Notes: generated by a model not told the origin, from the sequence alone. A stretch of DNA of 64,000 nucleotides from Acanthacorydalis orientalis (GCA_034766995.1 CM068313.1:26465825-26529824), one strand, 5' to 3'; positions 12,893 to 26,901 are shown, numbered from the stretch's first letter. Made by a program: numbers and translations.

Positions 12893-13317
12893 TATACACA
12901 TGAATATATATGAATATAAACCCAAGTATTTATATTGTATAAATGAAGAATAGAAATAAAATATTATAAGAAACGAACATATATAAATTTAGAGAGAAAA
13001 ATGTTTCTTAAAACTTTTACCAGTAACTCAGTACGTTGGTTTCTCTTTACTAAATAGGAAGGAAGTTAAATATGAGACAGTGATATTTTTATATATTTAA
13101 TAATTTTAGGGCGCTGGTATAGCATTATAGCCAAATTTATATTAAAAAATGATATTTTTTAATCATCTAAATATAAATCACAAAAAAAAGTGATGAAAGA
13201 TATTCAATAACTGATTAGTAGTCTTTTTGCTTTTCATTTATGGGCATTTCGATGGTAGTATTATCATTATCATAACAATAACTTATAAAAAAAAATTAAA
13301 TTTAAAAACACATTTGT

Positions 13318-13318
<1 letters not shown>

Positions 13319-13350
<32 letters not shown>
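13319..13350. repeat. (TA)n microsatellite
   Basis: About 16 TA units followed by CACATATACATG and further CA-bearing sequence. Confidence 0.97.
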
Positions 13351-13360
<10 letters not shown>

Positions 13361-13578
13361 TGAACACAAATACAAACACGTTTGTAGCCAGCTTATCTTT
13401 ACCGATTTTATATGCAAATACTATATACCTTTTTTTCTATACTAGTTATCTGTTTAAAAGTTTTTTGTATGTACGAATTATTTTCTGTGTGTACAGTTAT
13501 AATATTAATAATAGTATTTATTACGTATCCATTTATATATATTCTAAATAAGTTACGTAAATATTTGAAATAGATAAG

Positions 13579-13579
<1 letters not shown>

Positions 13580-13639
<60 letters not shown>
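13580..13639. repeat. (TA)n microsatellite
   Basis: Pure TA run of about 60 bp. Confidence 0.98.
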
Positions 13640-13644
<5 letters not shown>

Positions 13645-14387
13645 GAATTATACTGCAGTGTTGTTTTTTTCACTTTTATTTACTTTTTATAAATCAATTT
13701 AAAAATAATAAAAAATATTCACTTACTTCTCACTGGCAAATCGAATGATAAGTAAAAGAAGAATTGACTCGAATAACATTTCAGTTAAAAATCTAAATAC
13801 AGAAAAATATTACACTAACTGTAAATTTTTGACAGTAATTGATACTTATTTATTCATAATATTATTGCATGAAAGTATATATATACTTTATTCACTTTTT
13901 CTTAACCCATCTATTGTACGCATGATTAATTTTGTAAAATATGTGTTTGCTACTTAACACAAATTATTTTACGTTTACGTTGTATTTTATTCCATATATA
14001 ATAGAATTGTTTTGCATTAATTGTGCGGTTATAATTGACACTATTTTTATATGTCATATAAAGCTATATTCTACCCTTGTGCTCTTGAGTTGTAATTAGA
14101 GTTACTTGTACAGTACGTGTAACACCCTATAGCAATATGAATGCAATTCATCTGCGTCGCAAGACTGCACCCCGCTGAGGAAATGACGGAAGTTTTTATA
14201 TCTCTCGTTTTATGATTTTAATTATATTAATTTGTCATTCATGTTTGTTCACGCTTCATAAAAAGCGAATTTGGAAAAATGTGACATGAGAGATAAGCTG
14301 ACGGTTTATTTGATGTGTAAAAATGTGAGGGTGTCTGCTTTATAACTTTTTTTATATATTTACAAGAATTATATGTGTACATATACA

Positions 14388-14390
<3 letters not shown>

Positions 14391-14428
<38 letters not shown>

Positions 14429-14441
14429 GTGTGTGTGTGTA
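14391..14441. repeat. compound (TA)n-(TG)n microsatellite
   Basis: TA run to 14425, then CATG, then six TG units. Confidence 0.97.
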
Positions 14442-14813
14442 TACGCAAATATGTGAGGGTATATTGTTTATTGATTATTACACTCTCATTTTATATGACA
14501 TTTTCCATTATCATAAAAATATACATTATTTTTTAATGAAAAGTGTAATTTTTATAACTGATTATAACGGTACAAAAGTAAACAAGTCATTATGCATCAA
14601 ATTAAATCATTCTTGTTAATTTAATGCATTTAGATAAATACGTACTGATTAATGACAACGCATAAGGGTTATGAAATTAGTACGTGATTTGTTTTTCAAT
14701 ACTTAAAAAATTAACTCTTTTTTCATGATTATTTATTGGAAATTAATACATTGACTATATAAAAACAAGTAATTTTGGTCGACTATTAAAAAGTTACAAA
14801 TTTTGATCAATAC

Positions 14814-14821
<8 letters not shown>

Positions 14822-14872
<51 letters not shown>
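14822..14872. repeat. (TA)n microsatellite
   Basis: Pure TA run of about 50 bp. Confidence 0.98.
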
Positions 14873-14875
<3 letters not shown>

Positions 14876-15138
14876 CTTAAACATTATAAATACTCGTAGA
14901 CATACAGTTTTTCACATTTGCAACAGTGTATGAAATACACGCGTGAAACGTTATGACGTGGATCAACGTCAATGTGAGTTATGTAGTACGAATATGCAGT
15001 ATAAACCTTCGTGAAAAGTAAATGGCCTGCACTTGACAAGTAGATTTTAGACACATTTTCAATATAGTAACAAAAAAGTGAAAAAGAGCATTTTCTTCAA
15101 ATATAAACAAATATTTTTTTGTAAAATTATCTATTTAC

Positions 15139-15141
<3 letters not shown>

Positions 15142-15179
<38 letters not shown>
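15142..15179. repeat. (TA)n microsatellite
   Basis: Pure TA run of about 38 bp. Confidence 0.98.
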
Positions 15180-15182
<3 letters not shown>

Positions 15183-15718
15183 TCCAATGATGTGTAAACA
15201 TGAAAAAGCTTTTAAAAAACAAACGTTTATAAAATTGAAAATACTCTTTATTTACAATCCTGTTAGTTTACATGGAGAAATATTAATAATAAAATTAGTC
15301 TGGTTTTATATTTATCCAAATATTAACGTCTATCTTTACTCGTACATATATTATTTTTGTATGCTTTTTTGAACATGTAAGATAGATAAATATTTTAAAA
15401 AGTAAATAACGTAAATAAATAGATAATAAACAAATATTTTAAAATTTTGTTAAATAAATTTGAAATAAATAAAACTGATCATATTTTGAGCGTGATACAG
15501 TTTTTACTTCAACCTAATATTACAGTGATACATTTTATCAACAGATGCAATAAAGATTACTTATATTATGAACTGATTAATATTTGTCATTTATTTACAT
15601 TTAATAAAAGTAAGTTTAAGATGAATATTAGCTAATCTAGTAAGATTTCATAGAAAACAAATCTCAGTTATTACACAAAACGGATTAAGTTTATATAATG
15701 GTAAAGTTGTACTTGCAA

Positions 15719-15739
15719 ATATATATATATATATATATA
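15719..15739. repeat. short (TA)n microsatellite
   Basis: Ten TA units. Confidence 0.95.
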
Positions 15740-16246
15740 GAAACGTAAACATAACAGTTTTCTATAGATATTAATAAAAACAATTCTGAAGATAATATTT
15801 TAATTATATTTATATTCTGGTGTTTGAAATGGATAATTTTGAAGTCTATAAATTTAATAGCAGAAGCAGGCTATTAAATCATTATATTAATATACAAGTT
15901 CTGTTGAATATCAATATTTTATTAAAAGAAATTGCATATGAAAATTGTCAAAATATATTTCAATATATATTTTATAAGAAGTATGTATTTTTCATTGATA
16001 TGACTAATGATTAAAAAAAAGATTTGTAATTTAAAATTGTTAATTTTTTTCAATAAGATTTTGGTGAAATATAAAAGAAAATTTAGAGAATAAAATTGTA
16101 TAAAATAAAAAGTTTAGTACGTAATTTGTATTGTGTTTTTATACTTGTTATTTCATATAAATAGATTAAATAGACAGACGAATACAATACTGTTTATAGT
16201 TTCTTCAGTTTTCAAATATTTATGTTGTAAACAATCTTTTTTATTA

Positions 16247-16277
16247 AAACACACACACATATTCACACACACACATT

Positions 16278-16311
<34 letters not shown>

Positions 16312-16312
16312 C
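16247..16312. repeat. compound (CA)n-(TA)n microsatellite
   Basis: Three short CA runs separated by ATATT/ATT interruptions, then a TA run of about 24 bp. Confidence 0.97.
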
Positions 16313-17700
16313 ATGCGAAGTGATTCACATCAAAGTTACATAATAACATTTTCTGACGTATATAAACGAACAAGATATACTTAAATAAATGTATAAACAT
16401 TAAAAAAATTAGAACTCATAAAAAACAAGGATATGATGAAAGATGTGTATATATCTTGATGTTAGGGGAACATTCCTCTTAGAGTGAGTGTTAACAAATA
16501 AATATTTGGAGAGAAGAAATGTTGAAACATCTGTGCCATAACGCAGATTTGTTAGTTAAGATAATTAAACATAAATAATTGGTTTAAAAATAGTTTCATT
16601 CATAAATCTAAGAATACGAATTGTTCAATTTTTTGAATGTGTTGATAATTTTAGTTTTTTATTTATTTTAAAACGCCCACAAGTATTTTTTACTACACAG
16701 GTACATACTTTTGTAATTAAAATTATTTGAGATTACATTCACTTCTAAGTATATTTTTGACATTAAAATGTACTTTCGCTTTATTTTTAAATACGGAACT
16801 TTGATCAATATTATTTTAATACATTTTTTTTGATATTGTAATGAAATTTAATATATGATAAATATATTAAATTACAAGTAAATTGTTAAATGTAATAAAA
16901 TATAAATAAGCAAAATTACTTAATAAAATTTTAATGTAAAATATATATTAATTTTATTAAATATTATATTTTAGAAATATATGTTTTAATTTTTGTTATC
17001 TGTATTCTGTAATGAAAATTCCATGTTTCCATTTTTTTTCATTAAATTTTAAGACTTGAGAATATTTTGAGATAAGATTACTTCAAAGTATATATTACAA
17101 ATTTATTTGCTATTTATTTAATTGTACTTTTTTTACTGTGTTGACTTTCAAATCTGCTTTGTATTATTTACTCGAAATGAAACTAACTTCCGAGATTCTC
17201 TAATAGAAACCTATTTACAACCAGTTATGTTTCGGATAATTTTAAGTAATACTTTATCAATATATTATCTTTCAAGTCGCAACCTTTCTATAAACTTATA
17301 TAAAAATATTATTTTTTTAGACTTTTTTGTGTGATGACAAATAATTCAAAATAGTTCTAAATATATCGTTACTATATTGTCTAATTACAAATTTAATATT
17401 TGGTTTGATTACAATTCAGATTGAGTCTCGAGATATGTTTCGATTTATTGAATTATTGGTACGTTTATTACTTATAAGTTAATTGTAAGAAGTCAGTTAG
17501 TTATAAGATCAAAAATTAAAAGTTTTAAATTAAAAAATAACAGTGAAATTTAATTAGATATTATTTCAAAAAACAAAATGTATACATTTCATGTTACAAT
17601 ATCAGATTTTATTAGAAATCAATCAATCAGTACAGAAAAACGAGATATTATTTGTGTTACCGAATAAAAACAAGTTCAAGTTAATACATACATAAACACA
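16313..17700. other. AT-rich intergenic DNA
   Basis: About 1.4 kb without a microsatellite, gene-like frame or GC-rich patch. The 70-codon frame at 17122-17334 has a composition expected by chance. Confidence 0.65.
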
Positions 17701-17790
17701 CATCATATATATATCATATACATATATATATATATATATATATACATATACATACATACATATATATATACCATACATACACACACACAC
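17701..17790. repeat. imperfect CA/TA/CATA microsatellite cluster
   Basis: Mixed TA, CATA and CA units with several interruptions. A minus-strand frame (17623-17919) passes through and is mostly repeat-encoded. Confidence 0.95.
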
Positions 17791-17940
17791 ATACGTTTCT
17801 AACCGCAATGACTTCCGTCGCGTACTACCAATCAAGATCGTGTTTGCACACCCAAGAAAATCTACGAAAATACAATTCCCTAGCTGATCAAATTGGACGT
17901 AGTAGGTCCGAGTACACAAACTGAAATTGGATTAAAATTT
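17791..17940. other. small GC-richer island
   Basis: About 150 bp with several CpGs next to the microsatellite cluster. The minus frame through it shows no recognisable domain. Confidence 0.35.
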
Positions 17941-18138
17941 TACGAAGTGTAAAGCTTTGAACTTGAAATAAGAAAGCAATAAAAGACGATCAGCTTCGGT
18001 TGATATTTTATTCAAATATCTACTTGTTTTTATTGATTTTTATTTTTCATTCGAAAACAAACTTCAATATTCAATTAATTCTAGAATATTTGAAAATTGA
18101 ATACATATTCACACTATTTTGACTCTGTCTGAAAGAAT

Positions 18139-18181
<43 letters not shown>
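18139..18181. repeat. compound (TA)n-(TG)n microsatellite
   Basis: About 12 TA units then nine TG units. Confidence 0.98.
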
Positions 18182-19146
18182 ATACATATTATATGTATTA
18201 GATATAATTTAACGAAATTTTCAATAACAAATATGTACAATTTAATTCTCACATGAAATAATCTAAGTTAAAATTTGTTATTTTTTTAAAAAATAAATAT
18301 TATAAGGTAAATAGATTGAAAATTGCTTTTGTACTAATAAAAATTCTATTAAATAATTCAATATTAATTATTATTTGGAGATCTAAATTTTATGGAGAGA
18401 TAATAGTTTGCTATTTATTCATTGTTTAATAAACATATCTAAATTTAATAATAATAAATCAAAAAGAATAATATCTGTTAAAAAATTAGGAAGTATTGTA
18501 TACTTTTCTTAAGAAATTTAAATTTTTTTTACATGTATTTAACAAACAAACAATTATATAACAACTAAAATTACTTACACAGGAAATAAATTGTTGCTAC
18601 TATACATTATACAAAATGAAACCAATTACATCAAGCTATTTACTACTAGCAATTAATTTCACATTTACACGAAGATACATTATTTTCAAAGAATTGTCTT
18701 ATTAAAAATGTGATGAACTTCCACAATTGTGATTATACATTTTCATAATAAAACTTGAATTATATCGGAATTATGCAAATTATCTTAATTTTAATAAACG
18801 TTATTTTTATCTATGTAATTTTACTCGTATAAAACGAAACTTTATCATATGTTGCAGGAAACTCTGACAAATAATGTACAACAGAATTTCGAAAAGATAG
18901 TTGTAACCCCGTCCGTGCCGTTAATGTATTTTGTAGGGGATTCGTTTTATTGCTAGATATAAATTTTATATATGATAATATATGCACGTTATATACATTC
19001 ATATAATATCAATTTTATATCATTTTACATTTGATATAAAGTGTTACGGTTATTTTATTTATTGCTTTGTGCATCAATTGTTAGAATCCAAACCGTATGA
19101 TATAAATTTACTCTTGAATTGAATTCAATTATTAACTGTCTTTTAT

Positions 19147-19269
<123 letters not shown>

Positions 19270-20900
19270 TGACAATTTTATTCAAAATTATCAAATTTCT
19301 TTGAAAACAATACGGATTAACTGAAAATTTTAATTTTTGTATCGTTCAAAAGATGTATCGTTTTTTTACACACTTTACATGATTGTATGTACCATTAAAA
19401 ACTAAATGTGTAACTCGTTACATTGTTATTATATTTAATACTTTAAAAAACAGGATTTTAAAATGTCATGCTGAACATTATTTACAATTAGTATATATTA
19501 AAATTCTACAGTAAATATTATTGTGACATTTTTTTTACTTCATAACAAGAAATTATTTCCGTTTTTATATTCTGTCAACAATATGAACGTTCAAATACCT
19601 ATATTTTAAAACAAAATAATATTAATAAACAATCTTCAACAAATGTGTAAATAAAATGCAAATTTTAAATTTAAATACATTTATATACACAATAAATATA
19701 CATATATTGATGATTTGTTGTATCTTTTTATTTAAATAACGTACTGGAATAATGTACAAAAAAGGATTCATTTTCAATTCTGTTTCCGAAAGACCTGCGT
19801 TTTATTTAAAAGAAGAAATCATAAATTCTGTTGATGCGAGAAAAAATACTTATAAATACTAGGAGTGTCTTTATGTAAATTATTATTTAATAAAATTACA
19901 TAAATAATTTATTAACGTAAATCAGCAGATACATTAATTTTAAGTTAAGTCTCATTTGTGTATTAAAACTTCTATCATAAACATATAAATCTGTGAATAG
20001 TTAAATTTTCTGATTTATCACCTAATTATAATCTAAGTAAATATTATGACTAGCTAGTAGTGATGATAAATAATAAATTTAATAAAGCAGATTTGAGGTT
20101 TAAAAAATAATTATATGAATTACAAAAAATCATAAAAAGTTCAGTTTAGATAATAAAATTTTTATATCTATTTTCTATACATTATTTTCTCAGTTCAAAT
20201 CATAGAGACATTTATTTCGCAGTACTCGTTTATAAACATATTACTTAATGCTTGTTGGTACGATTTTCCAATTATCAATCAATAGTTAATTTAATTGTTT
20301 ATAACTATTTGTTACTTGTTAAATTAAGAAATAACTAATAAATAATACACCTAAAGATTAAGTTCACATTAAAAATAATAAAATATGACGTTCTTTTTAA
20401 TAAAATTTAATGGATTAAATATGGTATAAAAGATAAATGGTCGCTCTTTAACGAATAAAGTACTATATATAAAATCTTTCTTTTAACTGAAGAACTCGAA
20501 TGGAAAAATACCTACATACCTCAAAGAAGTATTCAGTGAAATCAACAACTATGTACACTTCACAAGGATCTCGTCATAATTATTATTTGCTGGAATCATA
20601 ACTTTTACGACGCAAAGCTATCTACACTTTAATGAAGTTGTGTCAGGTTTCCTGCGAAAGCTGTCATACTAATAAGCAACACATAAAAAGGAAACTGTGA
20701 AACGAACCAAGCATACATTTACCTCAACATCAGAGTATAGAGAGTTGATTATATTACAAATCTGGAGGATGACGATAAGATATATTTCCTGAATTCTGTG
20801 TATAACGAAAGATAGACGATCAGTGCTTGAAGTAATGTAACGATAATTCAATTTTGATTCCGGGAAACCAATAACTTTTATACACATACATCACCGTTGT

Positions 20901-20904
20901 ATAT

Positions 20905-20976
<72 letters not shown>
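20901..20976. repeat. (TA)n microsatellite with phase slips
   Basis: TA run broken by single-base phase changes (TATTATATA, TAAATA, TATAATATA) at three points. Confidence 0.97.
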
Positions 20977-20979
<3 letters not shown>

Positions 20980-21598
20980 GGTTCACTTTTTATAAATTAT
21001 TGCTAAGACAATGAATTTATATTTGTCGATTTAGTTAAAGTTATATATTAAAAATGTTCTTTATAAAAAAAATATTACGAGGGAATATAATTAGTTTTAT
21101 GAATATGTTTGAAATAGTAATATAATTTTTAATGTATATATGAGGATGCTATTAAATCATTTCCCATTTTTTTTTAATAGCTGTAAAAGATAATAATTTT
21201 CAGTTAATTCATTTGAATACAGTATTATAAAAGGTGAGTTTGAAAGAAACTAAAAGATTAAGTCAATTGTCTCGCTCATTAGGTGCTGTCTTAACTGCTG
21301 AGTTAAATAGTAACACTAAGATAATATTTAGTAACGAATGTGAAAAAGTTATTGTGGAAAATGTTCTGAATGAATTTAATTAAAAAAGTAGGTGTTAGTA
21401 AAATTCAGTGCGTGCTAAGAGTTTATGATTATTACTAAACACACTTCACATGTCTAAATGAAATAATCATACTTTGTTGAATTAATCCAAGAATCTCGAA
21501 AATAGAAGAAAACAACGTTATAGATTAAATCCCAAAACAGGATAAGTATAAAATGTGTCGATAATAACAGACTTTGGACAGCTTTCAATAAGTAGTTT

Positions 21599-21601
<3 letters not shown>

Positions 21602-21672
<71 letters not shown>
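21602..21672. repeat. compound (TA)n-(TG)n microsatellite
   Basis: TA run of about 51 bp followed by ten TG units, abutting the GC-richer island. Confidence 0.98.
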
Positions 21673-21673
<1 letters not shown>

Positions 21674-21895
21674 TCTGCAGTTTGCGTGCTGTGGTTAAAT
21701 ATACATAAGATGTTCGACCGGTACAGCATCCCTCGACCCACCGACACCCTTGAGACAACATCACTATGGGGTGGTTTAATAGACTCAAGAAACTGCGGAG
21801 AGATGTGTCGTAAAAACAGCCATTGCGTGTTACCCCCTACCACAGGTGATATTTTCTACCCTATAGATGAATATACGAGCTCAGGTTAAGGAATG
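21673..21895. other. GC-richer island, open on both strands
   Basis: About 220 bp that is markedly richer in G+C than its surroundings, including ACCGGTACAGCATCCC-like and TTACCCCCTACC-like stretches. Frames are open on both strands: plus 21656-21889 (77 codons), minus 21454-21843 (129) and minus 21597-21788 (63). All of the minus frames and the start of the plus frame run into the microsatellite. No product is recognised. Openness on both strands and sharp edges suggest an interspersed repeat fragment inserted beside, or carrying, the microsatellite rather than a gene. Confidence 0.35.
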
Positions 21896-22090
21896 CTCTG
21901 TCTACAGTATACATTTACGGATAATTTATTTCACATAAAATGTTACAAACATTTCTCCATTTTTGCTATTTTCAAATTTAATTTCGTTTCTTACGTGCAC
22001 ATTTTGTTCGAAGTATTATTTCCACGAATTCCATTCAGAGTAATTATTTCTTTTTATTTGCACTTATTCTCCCTTACTTGCTTTATATAG

Positions 22091-23510
22091 TTACATATAT
22101 TAAAACTGTGCAACAAATATAAATTTAATACAAATAAATTAATAAAATTTCTTATAAGATTATTTTCTTACTTCTGATATCTAATTACGGTTCCTTTGAA
22201 AATAATATATATTTCAGATAAAATTGCACATTTCCTTTACAAATTCACTACAATCAATATTTTTTTATAATTTTATTTTAAAATGAATGCAACAAAAAGA
22301 GAACAAAGTAATTTACAACAAATGTCTAATTTTAAAATTAAAATCCACAAATATTTCATTGAATGCTGTAATCATCATATTTGGTAATATTTTCAAATTA
22401 AATTTATTGATTTTCTGGATAACATAAACGAGTTAAATTATATTGAATTTCGAATTTCATGTATCATTGGAAATATTATTGAAGTGAAGGCCACTGTCTC
22501 CGAAATTATAGACCGTAATAAAAATAGTGATTTTTTAATAAATTAAAAATAACTTTTACGAAATTTTATTAACAGTATTTACTTAACCATTTATGGATTT
22601 GCTTATTCAAATCAGTAGCTAAATAATTCGAAAGCAATGATTATTGTTATAAAAAATACTGATTACTGTTAGCAATGATTACTGTTATAAATAGTTATTT
22701 TTTGAATTTTTATTAATATGCTATTATTTTAATATGAATTGAAAGTAATTTTTCAATATTAAATTGAATAAAATAAATTACTTAAAAAGCAATTAATTAG
22801 ATTCTTAATATGTAGTTATTTATTGAATTTAAATATTTATAGTGGTTTATTATAGTTAGATGTCGATAACTACTTACATTTTTTTATTTTATAATTATAA
22901 CTTGTTGATGAATAAAACTTGGACATTACCTGCAACAAAAAAAAGAATTATTTCTTTGAATAACAATAATCAGAAATATGTATAATATTTGACAAATTAT
23001 TTAAATAATCTACAAGACATAATCTTTTACTTACTTTTTAATATGAACATTTATAAATCTAATATTTTATTAAAAAAATATGAAATTTACCTAAAAAGTG
23101 TTATTTTATCTATATTATGAAGCTATTTAAATATTTTTTTACGATTTTAAATGTCAAATACTAAACTAAATAATCGTAGTTAATAAAAAGTTTAAATATA
23201 AATAAATATAATATCAGTGTACGTTCATAAATTTATACTTATTTTCATTTAAATATTGAAACAGGTTGAATACAGAAAAATTTTTGCTTAAAACATTTAA
23301 AAATTGCACCAAAATATAAACCTTTTAGGATTGCTTTGCAAATAATTGTATTATAGAAATTTTAAAAAATATATTTCAATAAAGATAAAAAAAATTATAA
23401 TGCAAGAAACTTATTTTATAAAACTTACTAAATAATATCATATATTATTAAAAATGCATATTAAGTTCTTATTAAATGGTTTTCATAATTGGTTTCAGTA
23501 GACACGTATG
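22091..23510. other. very AT-rich DNA lacking microsatellites
   Basis: About 1.4 kb of extremely AT-rich sequence with no TA tract, no GC patch and no gene-like frame. A short imperfect duplication (AGCAATGATTA-CTGTTATAAA type) occurs near 22635-22692. Confidence 0.65.
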
Positions 23511-23530
23511 TTATATATATATATATATTA
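23511..23530. repeat. short (TA)n microsatellite
   Basis: Ten TA units. Confidence 0.93.
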
Positions 23531-24146
23531 CTCATTACTTAATATTCAGATCTAACCATAAACAAAAAAGACAAATTAAAAATAGTCATACTTTTTCATA
23601 AACTAGTATTATTCATCTAAATATATGACGCACACATTTAATGATAATGAAATAAAATAGAAATTATATTATGATGCTTGGAATTCTCATTTATATGAAA
23701 AAACTTTCACTAACTTTTCTATTATCGTTAGTTAATTAAAACCTAGTTAATTAATTCTGTAATTAAAGACACTCTTTTTTATTCTTGTTGTTAATTTTAC
23801 ATTTAAAATCTTTATTATATATTTATAAGTGTCACTTTTGTTAAAATATGCTTAATTTATTATTACTGCTATTCTATGGATATTTGTATAATTAGCCCAT
23901 TTATTTAAATTATAAATACTGGTAGTATATATTGAATTAATATTAAAATCATTAATTTTAAGATTACTTTTGGTTCTATTTGTGAATAAAGAATATTTTG
24001 AAAAAAATATTTGTAATTATTAGCATGATGAAAGAAATTTAAACAAAAGAAAATACAATATTTTATTTAATTATAAAAATTATATCTTACTTTGTTATCA
24101 AAAAGTTTTGAATAGAGCATACATATATGTGTGTATTTTACATACA

Positions 24147-24151
<5 letters not shown>

Positions 24152-24191
<40 letters not shown>
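24152..24191. repeat. (TA)n microsatellite
   Basis: About 40 bp of TA preceded by CATACATATATG and followed by TTTATATATGCATGCG. Confidence 0.97.
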
Positions 24192-24199
<8 letters not shown>

Positions 24200-25409
24200 G
24201 CATGCGTATATCCGTACTATGTGCGGAAATTACAAATGTCTATCTTGTATATAGAACATAGAGCATTTACTTTCAAAAGTTTTAAGATATAAGATCTACT
24301 CCTTGATTGACATCAATGAAACGACATACTTGTTAGGAGTTATGTCAGTTTAAACTTTTCAAGTGTGTAAGTTTCTTAATAAGTTATATTCGGAAATGTT
24401 CGTTCTCATAAAATATAATTACGTTGATTCCAAAGCACAAATATACGTGCGTACAATTACAAATACAAGTTGTAATAACGTACTATAAATGGACTTTCTT
24501 TAATAATACTATAACTTATTTGACGAACATGAAAAAGATGACTATCTTTTGGGTATAGGAAAAGCAATAGTGTTTTGAAACAAAAGAGTTTGTCTTACTT
24601 CAGTGCTGACACTTTATGTGTGAAAAATATCACATCACTGGGATTCGCATATGTTCTCTGAAGACTAACAAGTAAGTTGTTTTTACTGATCTCATGAAAT
24701 GTAGAAAAAAGGTCGAGTGCATTAATACAGAATTTATTTTGTCACTGTTTGAAAACACATCTAACAAATGGACGTTTTTATTTGATTTAATGATGATTTC
24801 TTTCCAACAAATTCGGTATTTTACATTGAAAAGAGATTCAAAGAATGATAAATTATGAATATATAAGCAATATATTTATAATTTTATTCGTATTTATTTG
24901 ACATTTTATATCAACTTTATTAATTTTGATATTTTATTTAACTTAAAATAAGAAATACTGATTTTTTTTTAAAAAAAATCTATGTTATGCAGTGTAAAAA
25001 TGGTAAAAGTATATTTGTTTAAAAAAAACGCGTTGAATAACATATATCTTCAATTATGACTGTTTTTTTTTTGTGATTCAAGCATTATTTATCTCCATTT
25101 TTTATATTATTATTACTTTATTCACATCATTTTGTAAGTTCCTATATCACATCTTAGAAGGCCTCTATTTTCTATTAAGTTTCAATAATTTTTCATTTGG
25201 CTTTCTTAGCAGTTAAATACACTAGAATATACTATCTTCATTACAGTTAATAATATCTGGCTTTTCTTCTACACCTCTGTCTTTTTTAACACTGAAATTG
25301 TTTCTTCATCGAAACATTGATTCATATTATTGAAAAACGAACCTTATTTTAACCGATATCAGTTCACTTACAATTTTAAAGCAGAATACCTTTTATAAAT
25401 AAATAAATT

Positions 25410-25411
<2 letters not shown>
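24192..25411. other. AT-rich intergenic DNA
   Basis: No supported gene. It contains a T9A8 palindrome at 24962-24978. Confidence 0.65.

Positions 25412-25461
<50 letters not shown>
25412..25461. repeat. (TA)n microsatellite
   Basis: Pure TA run of about 50 bp. Confidence 0.98.
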
Positions 25462-25465
<4 letters not shown>

Positions 25466-25720
25466 GAGATATTAATTTTCAAAGAAACAGGTTTATAATA
25501 CAACAAGAAATTTAAAATTAATGTTTTTTTTTATAATTTTTTTTATAAAACACCCGTAATGCTTTTTATTATGATTATACAATTAGGTAGCCAAAGACTC
25601 TTACAGGTTATAAAATATTCGTTATTGAATGTATTTATAATTCAATGAAGTATTTTCTTTATTAATAACCATTTTTAATTTTAGGTTACAAATTAATATG
25701 AATTGCATAATACAAAAACG

Positions 25721-25809
25721 AATATATATATATATATACATATATACACATACATAAATATATATACACATACATAATATATACACATATATATATGTAC
25801 ACATACATA
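25721..25809. repeat. imperfect TA/CATA/CACATA microsatellite cluster
   Basis: Alternating TA and CACATACATA units. The minus frame over it encodes only Tyr/Ile/Cys repeats. Confidence 0.95.
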
Positions 25810-26367
25810 AATTAAGAACTTTTGGCGAAAATTAAAAAGAAAATCGTTATTAATCTAAATCGTTGTAATTTAATACAAAACTAATACAATTTATAAAAAT
25901 CCAAAAAAAAATAAACAATGTATAATAATCCATGAAACTGTAAATACAATCTTTATTCAATTCTTATCTTCTAGAAGTTAATAAAAATAACGAATATAAA
26001 TTGAAAACAGCATTTTCTCATCTTTTTTTAACGAGTACTTTTAAAGTTTTAATTTATTATATAGTTTATTAAAGTACAGTAAAGCAGTATTATATATTCA
26101 ATATGAATAAATGATTAACTCAAACCGCACTTTTAATGAAGTTCAGTACTGAATTGGGTTTTATGTAAAAAGTTTTTCTACAACATCATTGCTTATTTTG
26201 AACAAAACAAAATATAAAGTTTTGGTGTCTGTGACAGATATTACCGTAAAATGTAAATGGATAGGGTGCTTTCGTATTTCACTTTTTGAATATTATATTT
26301 TTTTGTGTCAATACCAATGGAAGAGCTGTTCAAGTAAAGCATTTTCAATTATTGTATCGAAATTCTT

Positions 26368-26368
<1 letters not shown>

Positions 26369-26420
<52 letters not shown>
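26369..26420. repeat. compound (CA)n-(TA)n microsatellite
   Basis: Eight CA units, then TA with one TGTA interruption. Confidence 0.97.
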
Positions 26421-26718
26421 ACCACACAAACATCATACCAAAGTACATTCGATTATTTTTGTACGAAGTTGTGTATTAAATTGTAAAAATGTATTTATTT
26501 TTGTTACAGTAATGTACACAAATAATTTCTGTGTGAACATGTCGATATAAATATATTTCTTTTTGTTAATTTTAGGGAATATATAAGATCGTTGATAAAA
26601 TAAATAAAAGATCAAACAAAAATATCTTGAGATGATCGTAACATACTTTTTTTAAATATTTTTTCATTATTTTCAAATAATATTTATTATCTTTATTTTT
26701 TTATATTACAGTATAAAG

Positions 26719-26719
<1 letters not shown>

Positions 26720-26786
<67 letters not shown>
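26720..26786. repeat. (TA)n microsatellite inside a 14-bp direct repeat
   Basis: TA run of about 67 bp. TATTACAGTATAAA lies on its left (26704-26717) and again on its right (26794-26807). Confidence 0.97.
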
Positions 26787-26789
<3 letters not shown>

Positions 26790-26855
26790 TTATTATTACA
26801 GTATAAAAACTGTACGGAATATTTTTAATGTTCAATTTTACGTAATATGATATAT

Positions 26856-26859
<4 letters not shown>

Positions 26860-26901
<42 letters not shown>
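26860..26901. repeat. (TA)n microsatellite
   Basis: TA run of about 42 bp, about 70 bp after the preceding long TA tract. Confidence 0.97.
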
